Assembly (NCBI GenBank): GCA_903830285.1
Contig: CAIKTE010000219.1
Span: 59,669 to 123,668, forward strand
DNA: 64,000 bases
Source: an uncultured Chitinophagaceae bacterium
GTDB taxonomy: Bacteria; Bacteroidota; Bacteroidia; Chitinophagales; Chitinophagaceae
Direction of reading: 5' to 3'
Below are positions 54,872 to 63,542 of the stretch, in pieces. Position 1 is the first letter of the stretch, and the number at the start of each line of letters is the position of its first letter. The notes beneath the pieces are model-generated. The model had not been told where the DNA came from. It did no database searches and saw nothing but the letters and a program-made list of their open reading frames with translations. The position numbers and the translations under genes were made by a program.

Positions 54872-56127
54872 AACTATTTACAAAATATAACCGCGTTAAT
54901 ATTACTGCTACCATTTTCACTTTTGTATTGGGCAGCATCGCATTTTATTTTGTACTGGATTATGTGCTGACCAGGCAATTGAAAGAAACGCTTCGCTCCG
55001 AACAATTTGAGATCATACATTATGTGGAAGAACATCATACACTTCCTGAAATTCAAAATACAAGACACCAGTGGATCACTGTTGAAAGATCTTCAGAAGT
55101 ATTACCAAGACCAAAGTTTAAGAACAGCAACTTTTATAATGAAAAAGAAAAAGAGAACGAATCGATCAAACAGTTACTCTTCTCAATAAATGTCGCAGGA
55201 CAAAATTATCTGATCACCGTAAATAAATCAGAAGCCGAAACAGAAGACCTTTTAAAATTGATCATTTTGGTAACGGTCGGGATGATCGCATTGATACTCC
55301 TGTTTAATTATCTCATTAACAGAAATCTCATCAACAGATTATGGCAACCTTTTTATAAAACGATCGACGAGATCAAAGAATATCATGTTTCGAACCGGCA
55401 GCCATTGCAATTATCCAAAGAACCCATTGATGAACTGGACCTACTGAACGAGAGTTTGAACAAAATGACACAAAGCATTTACAAGGATTATGCGGCATTG
55501 AAATCATTTACTGAAAATGCATCGCATGAAATGCAGACACCACTTGCGGTCATCCGTTCCAGGATCGATCTGTTATTACAACAATCAGAGTTGAAAGAAC
55601 AAAGCCTGCAACAGATACTATCAATCGAAGATGCTGCACAACGCTTATCAAAATTACATCAGTCATTATTATTGCTCACCAAGATCGAGAACAAACAATT
55701 TCTATTGAATGAATCTGTTAACATTAAAAAGATCATTCTTGAAAAGATCAGGGAAAGAGAAGACCTGATCGAATCGAAACAACTGAAGATCGAGACAAAT
55801 TGTACCGATCTTACACTTTTCTTTCATCAGCATCTAGCCGAGATCCTTTTCAATAATTTACTCAACAACAGTATCAAATACACGCCAGTAAATGGCTTGA
55901 TACATATAGAGCTGACGGAATCATTTGTTTCTTTCAGCAACGATGCCATGAATGGTCCGTTGGAAGAAGGTAGGGTATTTCAACGATTTTATAAACCATC
56001 AGATTCAGGAGAAGGCACGGGATTGGGGCTTGCTATCATCAAAGAGATCTGCCATCTGGCGGGCTTTGATATAGTGTATACATTCACAGGGCATCAACAT
56101 ATTTTTAAAATACGATTCAACAATTAA
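54868..56127 (+). CDS. Sensor histidine kinase
   Basis: 419 residues. Two transmembrane helices (about 10-32 and 127-150) enclose a periplasmic sensor of about 95 residues. HAMP-like linker, HisKA with His220 in ENASHEMQTPLAVIRSR, and HATPase_c (LFNNLLNNSIKYTPVNG, GEGTGLGLAIIKEI). The glutamine in HEMQTP replaces the more common R of HELRTP, a frequent variant in Bacteroidota. It partners the overlapping response regulator; the stimulus is unknown, but linkage to an efflux operon suggests a toxic compound or metal. Confidence 0.94.
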   Translation: MKLFTKYNRVNITATIFTFVLGSIAFYFVLDYVLTRQLKETLRSEQFEIIHYVEEHHTLPEIQNTRHQWITVERSSEVLPRPKFKNSNFYNEKEKENESIKQLLFSINVAGQNYLITVNKSEAETEDLLKLIILVTVGMIALILLFNYLINRNLINRLWQPFYKTIDEIKEYHVSNRQPLQLSKEPIDELDLLNESLNKMTQSIYKDYAALKSFTENASHEMQTPLAVIRSRIDLLLQQSELKEQSLQQILSIEDAAQRLSKLHQSLLLLTKIENKQFLLNESVNIKKIILEKIREREDLIESKQLKIETNCTDLTLFFHQHLAEILFNNLLNNSIKYTPVNGLIHIELTESFVSFSNDAMNGPLEEGRVFQRFYKPSDSGEGTGLGLAIIKEICHLAGFDIVYTFTGHQHIFKIRFNN

Positions 56128-56140
56128 CTGAATTAAACGA

Positions 56141-57379
56141 ATGAAAAATATTATCTCTTTCATTTTTATTATTTCGATTTGCATTCCTGTTTTTGCACAG
56201 GAAAAGACACTGGATTTTTATATCAATGAAGGCATGCAGAACAGCCCGGTTTTTAAAGATTATAATAATCAGAAACTCGGCAACCTGATCGACAGTATGC
56301 GCATACTGGCCGGTTATAAACCGCAGGTAAGCGGACAAAGCACAAATTCCTATGCACCATCTTATAATGGATGGGGATACGATTATGCGATCACCAATGG
56401 TGTCAATTTCGCACAGCAAATAGTAGCTACTCAAAAATTGGTAAGCAAAGAAAACCTGGCCAATCAACATGAGGCCATCAGACTTTTAAATGAGTCCATC
56501 ACCATTAGCGGAAGGATCACGGAACAGGATCTGAAGAAATCCATCACCGCACAATATATCAGTGCATTCGGCAGCGGGCTGCAATATCAGTTCAACAAAG
56601 AAGTATTGGATCTGCTGAAGAAGGAAGAGACGATCTTAAAAAAAATGACGGAAAGCGGGATCTATCGGCAAACAGATTATTTAAGCTATCTGGTAACACT
56701 GCAGCAACAGGAATTATTGATCAGTCAGTATAATATTCAATACCAAAATGAAGTGGCTTCATTGAATTATCTCTGCGGAATAAGAGATACTTCTGCCGTG
56801 CGTTTACGAAAACCCGAAATGCAGATCGCCGTTTTACCCGAAGCGGAGAACTCTGTGTTTTATCAGCAATTTGTGGTAGATAGTATGAAACTAAAGAACA
56901 GTGAAGCTTTGGTAGCATTCAATTATAAACCCAAAGTGAATCTATATGCTGATGGAGGATACCTCAGCAGCTTTGCAGAACAGCCCTACAAGAATTTTGG
57001 AGTAAGTGCAGGTGTAACTATTTCTGTTCCTATTTACGACGGTAAACAAAGAAAAATGCAGGTGGATAAGATCGCCATCTCAGAACAGACCAGACAGGGT
57101 TATCGGGATTTCTTTAAAAAACAATACGAACAAAATATTGCAAAACTGTTTCAGCAATTGCATGCTACTCAGAAAATAATTGATGATGCCAACAATCAGA
57201 TCAGGTATACAGAGATATTAATTGAAGCCAATAGGAAATTATTGGAATCGGGTGATGTAAGAATGCCCGATTATATTCTGGCGATCGGAAATCATCTTAC
57301 TGCAAAGAATATTATCACACAAAATAATATCAATCAACTGCAGATCATTAACGAAATCAATTACTGGAACAGAAAATAA
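56141..57379 (+). CDS. TolC-family outer-membrane efflux protein
   Basis: 412 residues with a signal peptide (MKNIISFIFIISICIPVFAQ). OEP-type helical hairpins and beta segments are visible: DFYINEGMQNSPVFKDYNNQK, KSITAQYISAFGSGLQYQFNKEVLDLLKKEETILKKMTESGIYRQTDYLSYLVTLQQQELL, and GVSAGVTISVPIYDGKQRKMQ near the second hairpin. It provides the outer-membrane channel of the tripartite pump. It starts 13 bases after the kinase gene and ends 6 bases before the adaptor gene. Confidence 0.93.
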   Translation: MKNIISFIFIISICIPVFAQEKTLDFYINEGMQNSPVFKDYNNQKLGNLIDSMRILAGYKPQVSGQSTNSYAPSYNGWGYDYAITNGVNFAQQIVATQKLVSKENLANQHEAIRLLNESITISGRITEQDLKKSITAQYISAFGSGLQYQFNKEVLDLLKKEETILKKMTESGIYRQTDYLSYLVTLQQQELLISQYNIQYQNEVASLNYLCGIRDTSAVRLRKPEMQIAVLPEAENSVFYQQFVVDSMKLKNSEALVAFNYKPKVNLYADGGYLSSFAEQPYKNFGVSAGVTISVPIYDGKQRKMQVDKIAISEQTRQGYRDFFKKQYEQNIAKLFQQLHATQKIIDDANNQIRYTEILIEANRKLLESGDVRMPDYILAIGNHLTAKNIITQNNINQLQIINEINYWNRK

Positions 57380-57385
57380 ACGATC

Positions 57386-58324
57386 ATGAAAATCAATCAA
57401 GCAATAATTCATTCACTCTTTTTTGTTTGCCTATTGGCTGCCTGTAAATCGGAGCCTGCAAAAAAAGAGGCAGAACCAAAAGAAGAAAAGACCGAAGCAA
57501 CAGGAACACCCGTAACGATCACTTCGCCTGAAAAAGGTAGTATGACTGATGTTGTTGAACTCAATGCAGTGTCTGCTTTCCTCTTAAAGAGTTCTGTGAA
57601 AGCCAATGCCAACGGCTATTTGCAGGTGGTGAATGCGCAACTGGGAAAATATGTAAGCAAGGGACAGGAATTATTTGTGATCAAAACAAAGGAAGCACAA
57701 AGTCTGGGCAATACGATCAATGCATTGGATACTTCTTTACATTTTGAAGGAGTGATCCATATCAAATCACCCGGAAATGGCTATATCACTCAATTGAATT
57801 ACCGTGCTGCAGATTATGTGCAGGATGGAGATCAATTGGCAACAATCACTGATACCAAGAGCTTTGTTTTTTTATTGGATCTTCCCTATGAATTAAAACC
57901 ATACCTGCCCAATAATAATGAACTACAGTTAAAATTACCGGACGGAACATTTTTAGATGGTCATGTTGATGCAGCCATGCCAACCGTTGATGCCATATCG
58001 CAAACACAGAATTATATCATTAAAGTAAACAGCGATAAACAGATACCGGAGAATTTAATTGCAAAAGTGAGCCTGATAAAAAAGGCAAAGATCAATACTA
58101 CCTCATTGCCTAAATCAGCTGTATTAAGCAATGAAACACAAACCGAATTCTGGATCATGAAATTAATAGATAGTGTTACTGCCGTGAAACTGCCTGTGCA
58201 GAAGGGTTTGGAAACAATCAATAATGTGGAGATCTTATCTCCCATACTTTCAGCAAGTGATAAGATCTTATTGACCGGTAATTACGGATTAACGGATACA
58301 GCCAAAGTGATCATCATTAAATAA
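57386..58324 (+). CDS. RND efflux periplasmic adaptor (membrane-fusion protein), lipoprotein
   Basis: 312 residues. Lipoprotein signal (FVCLLAACKSEPAKKE, lipidated Cys21), acidic/lysine-rich linker, then HlyD-type lipoyl and beta-barrel domains: AVSAFLLKSSVKANANGYLQVVNAQLGKYVSKGQELFVIKTKEA, VIHIKSPGNGYITQLNYRAADYVQDGDQLATI, and the C-terminal membrane-proximal domain (VKLPVQKGLETINNVEILSPILSASDKILLTGNYGL). The usual long helical hairpin is very short, a known feature of some CzcB-like adaptors. It connects the TolC-like and RND proteins. Confidence 0.92.
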   Translation: MKINQAIIHSLFFVCLLAACKSEPAKKEAEPKEEKTEATGTPVTITSPEKGSMTDVVELNAVSAFLLKSSVKANANGYLQVVNAQLGKYVSKGQELFVIKTKEAQSLGNTINALDTSLHFEGVIHIKSPGNGYITQLNYRAADYVQDGDQLATITDTKSFVFLLDLPYELKPYLPNNNELQLKLPDGTFLDGHVDAAMPTVDAISQTQNYIIKVNSDKQIPENLIAKVSLIKKAKINTTSLPKSAVLSNETQTEFWIMKLIDSVTAVKLPVQKGLETINNVEILSPILSASDKILLTGNYGLTDTAKVIIIK

Positions 58325-58335
58325 GTATTGTAACG

Positions 58336-61300
58336 ATGAAGAATTTTTTCACAGCATATAAAAATCCCGTTACTGTTTTGGTGGTTATCATCATCATGGG
58401 CGGATTGTTTGCATACAGCAAATTGCAAACGGCATTGTTCCCGGAGATCACGTTTCCTAAAATAAAGATCATTGCAGATGCGGGTCAGCAGCCCGTTAAA
58501 AAAATGATGATCACTGTTACCCGTCAGTTAGAGAATGCAGTGAAACAGGTACCCGATCTGAAGATGATACGCAGTACCACAAGCCGCGGCACCTGCGAGA
58601 TCTCTGCATTCATGGACTGGAAAGCAAATATTGATATCAGTCAGCAAAGAATAGAATCCAAGATCAATGAAATAAGAAACACGTTACCACCCGATATTGA
58701 TATTACGGTGGAGCGAATGAATCCATCCATTCTTCCTATCACAGGTTTTTCTCTGGAAAGTAAAACAAGATCACCCATAGAAATGAAGTTGATGGCGATG
58801 TACACCATCAAGCCATTTCTTTCACAAGTAGAAGGTGTTTCAGAGATACGTGTGATCGGTGGTAAGAATAAAGAATACTGGATGGTGTTGAATATTCAGA
58901 AGATGAGTACACTGGGTATCACGCCCGATAATATCAACACGGCTTTAAGTCAAACCAACTTCATCAAATCAAATGGTTATTTAAGCGATTATCGTTTATT
59001 GTATCTAACAGTAACGGATGCTGCAGTTAGTTCAAAAGAACAATTAGAAAATATTGTGATCAGCAATAACGGAAAGCGTATTGTGTTGTTGAAAGATATT
59101 GCCGATGTACAAATTCAGGAAGCAAAGGAATACGTGAAGATCAATGCTAATGGACACGAAGGTATATTACTGGCAGTGATCAAACAACCCAATGCAAATC
59201 TGGTAGAACTAAGCGATAAGATGAATCTGAAACTGGAAGCATTGAAAAAGATCATTCCAAAAGATGTTTCGATACTACCGTTTTATGTGCAGGCTGATTT
59301 TGTAAAAGACTCTGTAAAAAGTGTGACGGATAGTTTGTGGATGGGATTGGGACTGGCCATGTTTGTTGCAATTATTTTTCTTCGTTCTTTCAAAGCAAGT
59401 GCGGTTATTTTAATTACGATCCCAGTTATCATATTACTCACTATAATTTGTTTGTATGCGATCGGGCAAACACTGAACATCATGACGCTTGGTGCTATTG
59501 CAGCAGCCATTGGTTTGATCATTGATGATGCGATCGTTGTGGCAGAACAAATTCACCGAACGCATGAAGAACATCCCGAAGAACCCACTACAACATTGGT
59601 GCAGAAAGCCATTCATTATTTATTTCCTGCAATGGTGGGATCATCCTTAAGCACTATTGTTATTTTTCTTCCCTTCGTGTTGATGAGTGGTGTTGCCGGT
59701 GCTTATTTTAAAGTGATGACGGATACCATGATCATCACATTGGTTTGCAGCTTCTTTGTAACATGGATCGCATTGCCTGTTATTTATTTATTGTTTACCA
59801 GAGATGCCAATGTTAATTCACTGAAGAATAAAAAACAAGAATCACATGCTGTTAAGAGCCAACGCTGGGTAGGTTTCTTTATCAAAAGACCGTGGTTAAG
59901 TTTTATCATTATAATCGGATTGGTGTTTTCTGTTTATTATATCTATCCAAAATTGGAAACAGGATTCTTGCCTGAAATGGATGAAGGAAGTATCGTGTTC
60001 GATTATAATTCACCGCCGGGAACATCGTTGGAAGAAACAGACAGGATACTGCGTGAAGTAGAAAAAATGCTGGTCACCATTCCTGAGGTTGAAGCATACA
60101 GCCGTAGAACAGGAACACAGATGGGATTCTTTATCACCGAACCCAATCGAGGCGATTATCTGATCCAGTTAAAAAAGAATCGCACAAAGACAACAGAAGA
60201 AGTGATCAGTGATATCAGAAAAAGAGTAGAGGCTTCTCAACCCTCTTTGCGCATCGATTTCGGACAGGTGATCGGTGATATGCTGGGCGATCTGATGACA
60301 TCCGTTCAACCCATTGAAGTAAAAATATTCGGGAATGATCAAGCCAAACTACAGGAACTATCCAAGCAGGTGGCAGATATTGTAACGCACGTAGAAGGTA
60401 CTGCTGATGTGTTTGACGGGATCGTGATTGCGGGCCCATCCATCAATATTGAACCCAACAGTTCCGTTCTGGCGCAATATGGAATTACGCCCGCCAATCT
60501 GCAATATCAATTGCAATCATCACTAGAGGGAAATGTGGTGGGAACGGTATATGATAAAGAACAGTTAAGTAATGTTAGGTTAATATATCCGGGCAGTAGG
60601 ACATTGAGTGTCGCGGATATTACAAAGACCCCGGTGTTTTTACCAAGCGGAAAACTAAAGCCCATCGATCAATTAGCAAATGTTCATATCAATTCAGGAG
60701 ATGCAGAAATTCAAAGAGAAGACCTGCAATCCATGGGCGTTGTTACCGCAAGACTGGAAGGAAAAGATCTGGGGACCGTTATTAAAGACATACAAAAAGA
60801 AGTAGCAGCAAAGATCAGTTTACCGCAGGGTTATGCGGTGGTGTATGGCGGTGCTTATGCCGATCAGCAACAATCATTCAAGGAATTATTGGTGATCATG
60901 ATCGCTGCAAGTCTATTGGTGTTTGGCGTGATCCTGTTTTTATTCAAGGACTTTAAAGTGGCCGTGATCATTTTATGTATAGCAGTGCTGGGTATCAGCG
61001 GAAGTTATATGGGATTGTATTTTACGAACACGGCATTGAATGTGGGCAGTTATACGGGATTGATCATGATCATCGGTATCATTGGCGAGAATGCCATTTT
61101 TACTTTCTTACAATTCAGAGAATCACTGAAAGCATCGAACAATGTAGATGAAGCCATTATCTATTCTATTTCAACCAGACTTCGTCCTAAATTAATGACG
61201 GCTTTAGGTGCGGTGATCGCATTGATGCCCATTGCATTAGGGATAGGTACGGGAGCACAATTACACCAGCCATTGGCCATTGCGGTGATAGGTGGTTTTA

Positions 61301-61377
61301 TTGTGGCTTTGCCGCTATTGTTGATCGTGTTGCCAAGTATGATCCGTTTATTATTTAAACAAAAAACAAAAGGATAA
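58336..61377 (+). CDS. RND-family efflux transporter permease
   Basis: 1013 residues with twelve transmembrane helices and two large periplasmic loops. FFTAYKNPVTVLVVIIIMGGLFAYSKLQTALFPEITFPKI is the first helix; TM4 GAIAAAIGLIIDDAIVVAEQIHRTHEE holds the proton-relay Asp pair; TM10-11 IGIIGENAIFTFLQFRESL has Gly-Glu-Asn in the relay position. Length (1013) is near AcrB/CzcA. Substrate class cannot be fixed: no typical metal-site DE signature of CzcA was seen, so a hydrophobic compound is as likely as a metal ion. Last gene of the operon. Confidence 0.94.
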   Translation: MKNFFTAYKNPVTVLVVIIIMGGLFAYSKLQTALFPEITFPKIKIIADAGQQPVKKMMITVTRQLENAVKQVPDLKMIRSTTSRGTCEISAFMDWKANIDISQQRIESKINEIRNTLPPDIDITVERMNPSILPITGFSLESKTRSPIEMKLMAMYTIKPFLSQVEGVSEIRVIGGKNKEYWMVLNIQKMSTLGITPDNINTALSQTNFIKSNGYLSDYRLLYLTVTDAAVSSKEQLENIVISNNGKRIVLLKDIADVQIQEAKEYVKINANGHEGILLAVIKQPNANLVELSDKMNLKLEALKKIIPKDVSILPFYVQADFVKDSVKSVTDSLWMGLGLAMFVAIIFLRSFKASAVILITIPVIILLTIICLYAIGQTLNIMTLGAIAAAIGLIIDDAIVVAEQIHRTHEEHPEEPTTTLVQKAIHYLFPAMVGSSLSTIVIFLPFVLMSGVAGAYFKVMTDTMIITLVCSFFVTWIALPVIYLLFTRDANVNSLKNKKQESHAVKSQRWVGFFIKRPWLSFIIIIGLVFSVYYIYPKLETGFLPEMDEGSIVFDYNSPPGTSLEETDRILREVEKMLVTIPEVEAYSRRTGTQMGFFITEPNRGDYLIQLKKNRTKTTEEVISDIRKRVEASQPSLRIDFGQVIGDMLGDLMTSVQPIEVKIFGNDQAKLQELSKQVADIVTHVEGTADVFDGIVIAGPSINIEPNSSVLAQYGITPANLQYQLQSSLEGNVVGTVYDKEQLSNVRLIYPGSRTLSVADITKTPVFLPSGKLKPIDQLANVHINSGDAEIQREDLQSMGVVTARLEGKDLGTVIKDIQKEVAAKISLPQGYAVVYGGAYADQQQSFKELLVIMIAASLLVFGVILFLFKDFKVAVIILCIAVLGISGSYMGLYFTNTALNVGSYTGLIMIIGIIGENAIFTFLQFRESLKASNNVDEAIIYSISTRLRPKLMTALGAVIALMPIALGIGTGAQLHQPLAIAVIGGFIVALPLLLIVLPSMIRLLFKQKTKG

Positions 61378-61386
61378 TGCATAATT

Positions 61387-61418
61387 CAGAATTGCTGCAG
61401 AATCCATCAATAGATTTG
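61387..61418 (+). promoter_or_regulatory. Response-regulator box and -7 element before the PepSY-like gene
   Basis: CAGAATT (61387-61393), four bases, CAGAATC (61398-61404), six bases, then TAGATTTG (61411-61418), an exact -7 match. The second half-site ends 31 bases before the ATG at 61436, identical to the arrangement before the response-regulator gene at 54194. Confidence 0.7.
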
Positions 61419-61435
61419 AGACTCAAACGATTTAT

Positions 61436-61855
61436 ATGAAAAAGATAATGTCAATTCTTGCATTAGCGATTGTCTTCAATCTTCATGCACAGGACAAAGC
61501 CAAAACAACCGACGCAGCAAAAGCAGCATTTGCAAAGGATTTCCAAAATGTTACGAATGTAAAATGGGATAAGGAAGACGGGAACTATGAAGTGGATTTT
61601 GTACAGGCAGGTAAAAAGATGTCGGCTCTGTATGATGCGAAAGGAATATTGAAAGAAACAGAATTAGCAGTAACCACAGCAGAATTACCTGCAGCCATCA
61701 TGCCTTATTTTAAGGAACACTATAAGAATGTTGCTATAAAAGAAACAGGAAAGATCACTAAGCCAAGCGGAGAAGTTAATTTTGAATTAGGGGTTAAGGG
61801 AAAAGACATTCTGTTTGATGCAAATGGTAAATTTATTAAAGAAGCAAAAGACTAA
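61436..61855 (+). CDS. PepSY-like (DUF2874) periplasmic protein
   Basis: 139 residues with a signal peptide (MKKIMSILALAIVFNLHAQ). Two PepSY/BLIP-like repeats: AAFAKDFQNVTNVKWDKEDGNYEVDFVQAGKKMSALYDAKGILKETE and IMPYFKEHYKNVAIKETGKITKPSGEVNFELGVKGKDILFDANGKFIKE. This family is common in Bacteroidota, often next to two-component systems, and is thought to inhibit or buffer periplasmic proteins. The identical regulator box upstream places it in the regulon of the linked two-component system. Confidence 0.88.
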   Translation: MKKIMSILALAIVFNLHAQDKAKTTDAAKAAFAKDFQNVTNVKWDKEDGNYEVDFVQAGKKMSALYDAKGILKETELAVTTAELPAAIMPYFKEHYKNVAIKETGKITKPSGEVNFELGVKGKDILFDANGKFIKEAKD

Positions 61856-61867
61856 AACAAATACAAT

Positions 61868-62878
61868 ATGAAACGATCATTTTTTTCTTTACTCATTATT
61901 GCAGCGGCAATTGTTTCGCTGAATAACGTTAACGCACAAAGCGGATACAAGCTCACTAAAACATTTCATGTGGCAAGTCCGGGTGGCTGGGATTATATTG
62001 CTGTTAATCCCAACAGTAATAAATTATACCTCTCTCACGGAACACAGGTTAATATTTTAGATAAAGCTACCGGCGATTCATTGGGTGTTATTCCCAATAC
62101 AACAGGTGTGCATGGTATTGCATTCAATAATGCAGCAGGAAAAGGTTATACCAGTAATGGTAGAATTAACAACGTTACAGTTTTTGATCTAAAAACGAAT
62201 GCGGTATTAAGTCAGATCGCAACGGGCGAAAACCCTGATGCCATTATGTATGATGCTTTTACTAAAAAAGTGATCACTTGTAATGGACGCAGCAAAGACC
62301 TTTCGATCATTGAAGCAGCAACAGAAAAAGTGGTTGCAACCATTCCTGTTGGCGGTAAACCCGAAACAGCAGTAACAGATAATGCAGGAAAATTATTTGT
62401 GAATATTGAAGATAAAAATGAGATCGCTGTTGTAGATCTTGCAACCAATACAGTGACCAATCGTTGGTCATTGGCACCGGGTGATGGTCCTTCCGGTTTG
62501 GTGATCGATGTAAAGAGCAAAAGACTATTTGCTACCTGCGATAAATTATTGGTGATCATGGATGCAACTGATGGAAAGATCATTGATAAACTTCCTACCG
62601 GCAGCGGTACAGATGGCGCAGCGATTGATCCTGCCACTAAATTGATCTTCACTTCTAATGGCGATGGTACTGTTACAGTTGTAAAAGAAATTTCTGCCAA
62701 TGAATTTAAAGTGATCGATAATGTGCCTACCAAGAGAGCTGCAAGAACAATTTGCATTGATGAGTCAACACATAAACTGTATTTACCTACTGCCGAATTT
62801 GAACCACAGGCAGCAGGCGAAAAAGGAAGACCTAAGATGATCCCGGGAACATTTCAGGTGATCGTGTTAGAAAAATAA
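61868..62878 (+). CDS. YncE-type seven-bladed beta-propeller protein
   Basis: 336 residues with a signal peptide (MKRSFFSLLIIAAAIVSLNNVNAQ). Repeated blades of about 42 residues: GWDYIAVNPNSNKLYLSHGTQVNILDKATGDSLGVIPNTTGVHGIAFNNAAGKGYTSNG, VFDLKTNAVLSQIATGENPDAIMYDAFTKKVITCNG and so on. Typical of YncE, a periplasmic lactonase-fold protein that binds nucleic acid or ligands in some species. It is 12 bases after the PepSY-like gene and shares its promoter. Confidence 0.88.
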   Translation: MKRSFFSLLIIAAAIVSLNNVNAQSGYKLTKTFHVASPGGWDYIAVNPNSNKLYLSHGTQVNILDKATGDSLGVIPNTTGVHGIAFNNAAGKGYTSNGRINNVTVFDLKTNAVLSQIATGENPDAIMYDAFTKKVITCNGRSKDLSIIEAATEKVVATIPVGGKPETAVTDNAGKLFVNIEDKNEIAVVDLATNTVTNRWSLAPGDGPSGLVIDVKSKRLFATCDKLLVIMDATDGKIIDKLPTGSGTDGAAIDPATKLIFTSNGDGTVTVVKEISANEFKVIDNVPTKRAARTICIDESTHKLYLPTAEFEPQAAGEKGRPKMIPGTFQVIVLEK

Positions 62879-62906
62879 AATCCTACTGAATATACCATTA
62901 TTACCG

Positions 62907-62926
62907 AGGGGATCATTTGATCCCTT
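62907..62926 (+). terminator. Hairpin after the beta-propeller gene
   Basis: GGGATCA-TT-TGATCCC, extended by A-T and G-T pairs, about 30 bases past the stop. The tail is TTTGGTGTTT rather than a clean T-run, so termination is likely but not certain. Confidence 0.5.
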
Positions 62927-62991
62927 TGGTGTTTCAAAGAATGACTATGGTTTTGGTTTGTCAAAGCTGTCGCAAAAGCGACAATAAAAAA

Positions 62992-63074
62992 TATGAAATT
63001 CTAGTTTCATACTATTCCCATACATTATCCATACCGTATCTATACATCATCAATACACCATCCATATATGATCC
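62992..63074. repeat. 11-bp-period degenerate repeat array (locus C)
   Basis: ATAC/ATAT words start at 63009, 63020, 63031, 63042, 63053 and 63064, exactly 11 bases apart. The units fit ATACnnnATCC, with the three middle bases different in every unit (TAT, ATT, CGT, ATC, ACC, ATG). A TATGAAA-TTCTAG-TTTCATA dyad (62992-63011) adjoins it. It lies between the beta-propeller gene and the tRNA-tail repeat. Confidence 0.8.
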
Positions 63075-63104
63075 CGCCATTTGTCGTTCCTTGTCTTGTA
63101 CTGT

Positions 63105-63153
63105 AAAACAAAACCCCCAACAAATTGTTGAGGGTTTTATGTGGTGTGGGCCG
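63105..63153. repeat. 49-bp direct repeat, copy 1 (tRNA acceptor end plus terminator)
   Basis: Identical to 63494-63542. It contains the hairpin AACCCCCAACA / TGTTGAGGGTT and the complement of a tRNA 3' acceptor strand (minus strand CCACACC A). Beyond it, minus-strand GCCGG-TTC ... CCGGC looks like a T-arm whose loop is replaced by the 16-base palindrome CCCCGATGCATCGGGG (63155-63170). Confidence 0.8.
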
Positions 63154-63180
63154 GCCCCGATGCATCGGGGGAACCGGCGA

Positions 63181-63486
63181 TCATAAAATAATATTGAACT
63201 TCTTTTCAATGCTCTCTTTGAATTTTGTTTGTGCTTCAATGTCTTGATGTAAAGCACGTAAGAACTTTTTCGACTTTAGGGACTTCAGGTATTTTTCAAT
63301 AATCAGGGCTTCTTTTCTGTTTTGAAGGCTATAATGAATAGCAATGATCCAGTCACTGGTAAAAGAAGTACTGGCATGAGTATAGTGATGACTATTGTGC
63401 TGCGAAAGACGTTCTTGTATGTTAACACTTTCGCCTATATAATACCTGTCGAACAGCGGACTGTAAAGTATATATAAGTAGTGCAT
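63181..63486 (-). CDS. GIY-YIG endonuclease-domain protein
   Basis: 101 residues, a single UPF0213/GIY-YIG domain: HYLYILYSPLFDRYYIGESVNIQERLSQHN, with the GIY-YIG tyrosines, Arg in QERLSQHN, and the catalytic Glu in KEALIIEKYLKSLKSKKF. It fills the space between two copies of a 49-base tRNA-tail repeat. Its TGA stop overlaps GATC next to the T-arm-like sequence. Small GIY-YIG genes next to tRNA ends are frequent in Bacteroidota and may be selfish elements; chromosomal role otherwise unknown. Confidence 0.88.
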   Translation of the reverse strand: MHYLYILYSPLFDRYYIGESVNIQERLSQHNSHHYTHASTSFTSDWIIAIHYSLQNRKEALIIEKYLKSLKSKKFLRALHQDIEAQTKFKESIEKKFNIIL

Positions 63487-63493
63487 AGTTGTA

Positions 63494-63542
63494 AAAACAA
63501 AACCCCCAACAAATTGTTGAGGGTTTTATGTGGTGTGGGCCG
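63494..63542. repeat. 49-bp direct repeat, copy 2 (candidate att site of the integrative element)
   Basis: Identical to 63105-63153. On the minus strand it is preceded by GGTTCGAGTG, an intact T-loop sequence (TTCGAGT), so this copy keeps more of the tRNA. It lies 178 bases before the integrase start and is the likely left attachment site. Confidence 0.75.

Larger units (their letters stand above)
63105..63542. mobile_element. Putative GIY-YIG cassette inserted at a tRNA 3' end
   Basis: A GIY-YIG gene bracketed by exact 49-base direct repeats, each containing a tRNA acceptor strand and its terminator. The arrangement is expected if the gene entered a tRNA tail and rebuilt or duplicated the 3' end. 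Isotype cannot be told because no anticodon arm remains; the acceptor end would pair with GGTGTGG. Confidence 0.6.

Noticed and set aside
62968..62983. TGTCGC-AAAA-GCGACA hairpin as a terminator
   Set aside because: The stem is good but neither strand has a T-run directly after it for a gene that would need termination; left as an unexplained small hairpin.
62917..63186. 89-codon open frame on the plus strand
   Set aside because: It runs through the 11-bp repeat array, the terminator and the tRNA-tail repeat, and its translation has no recognisable domain.
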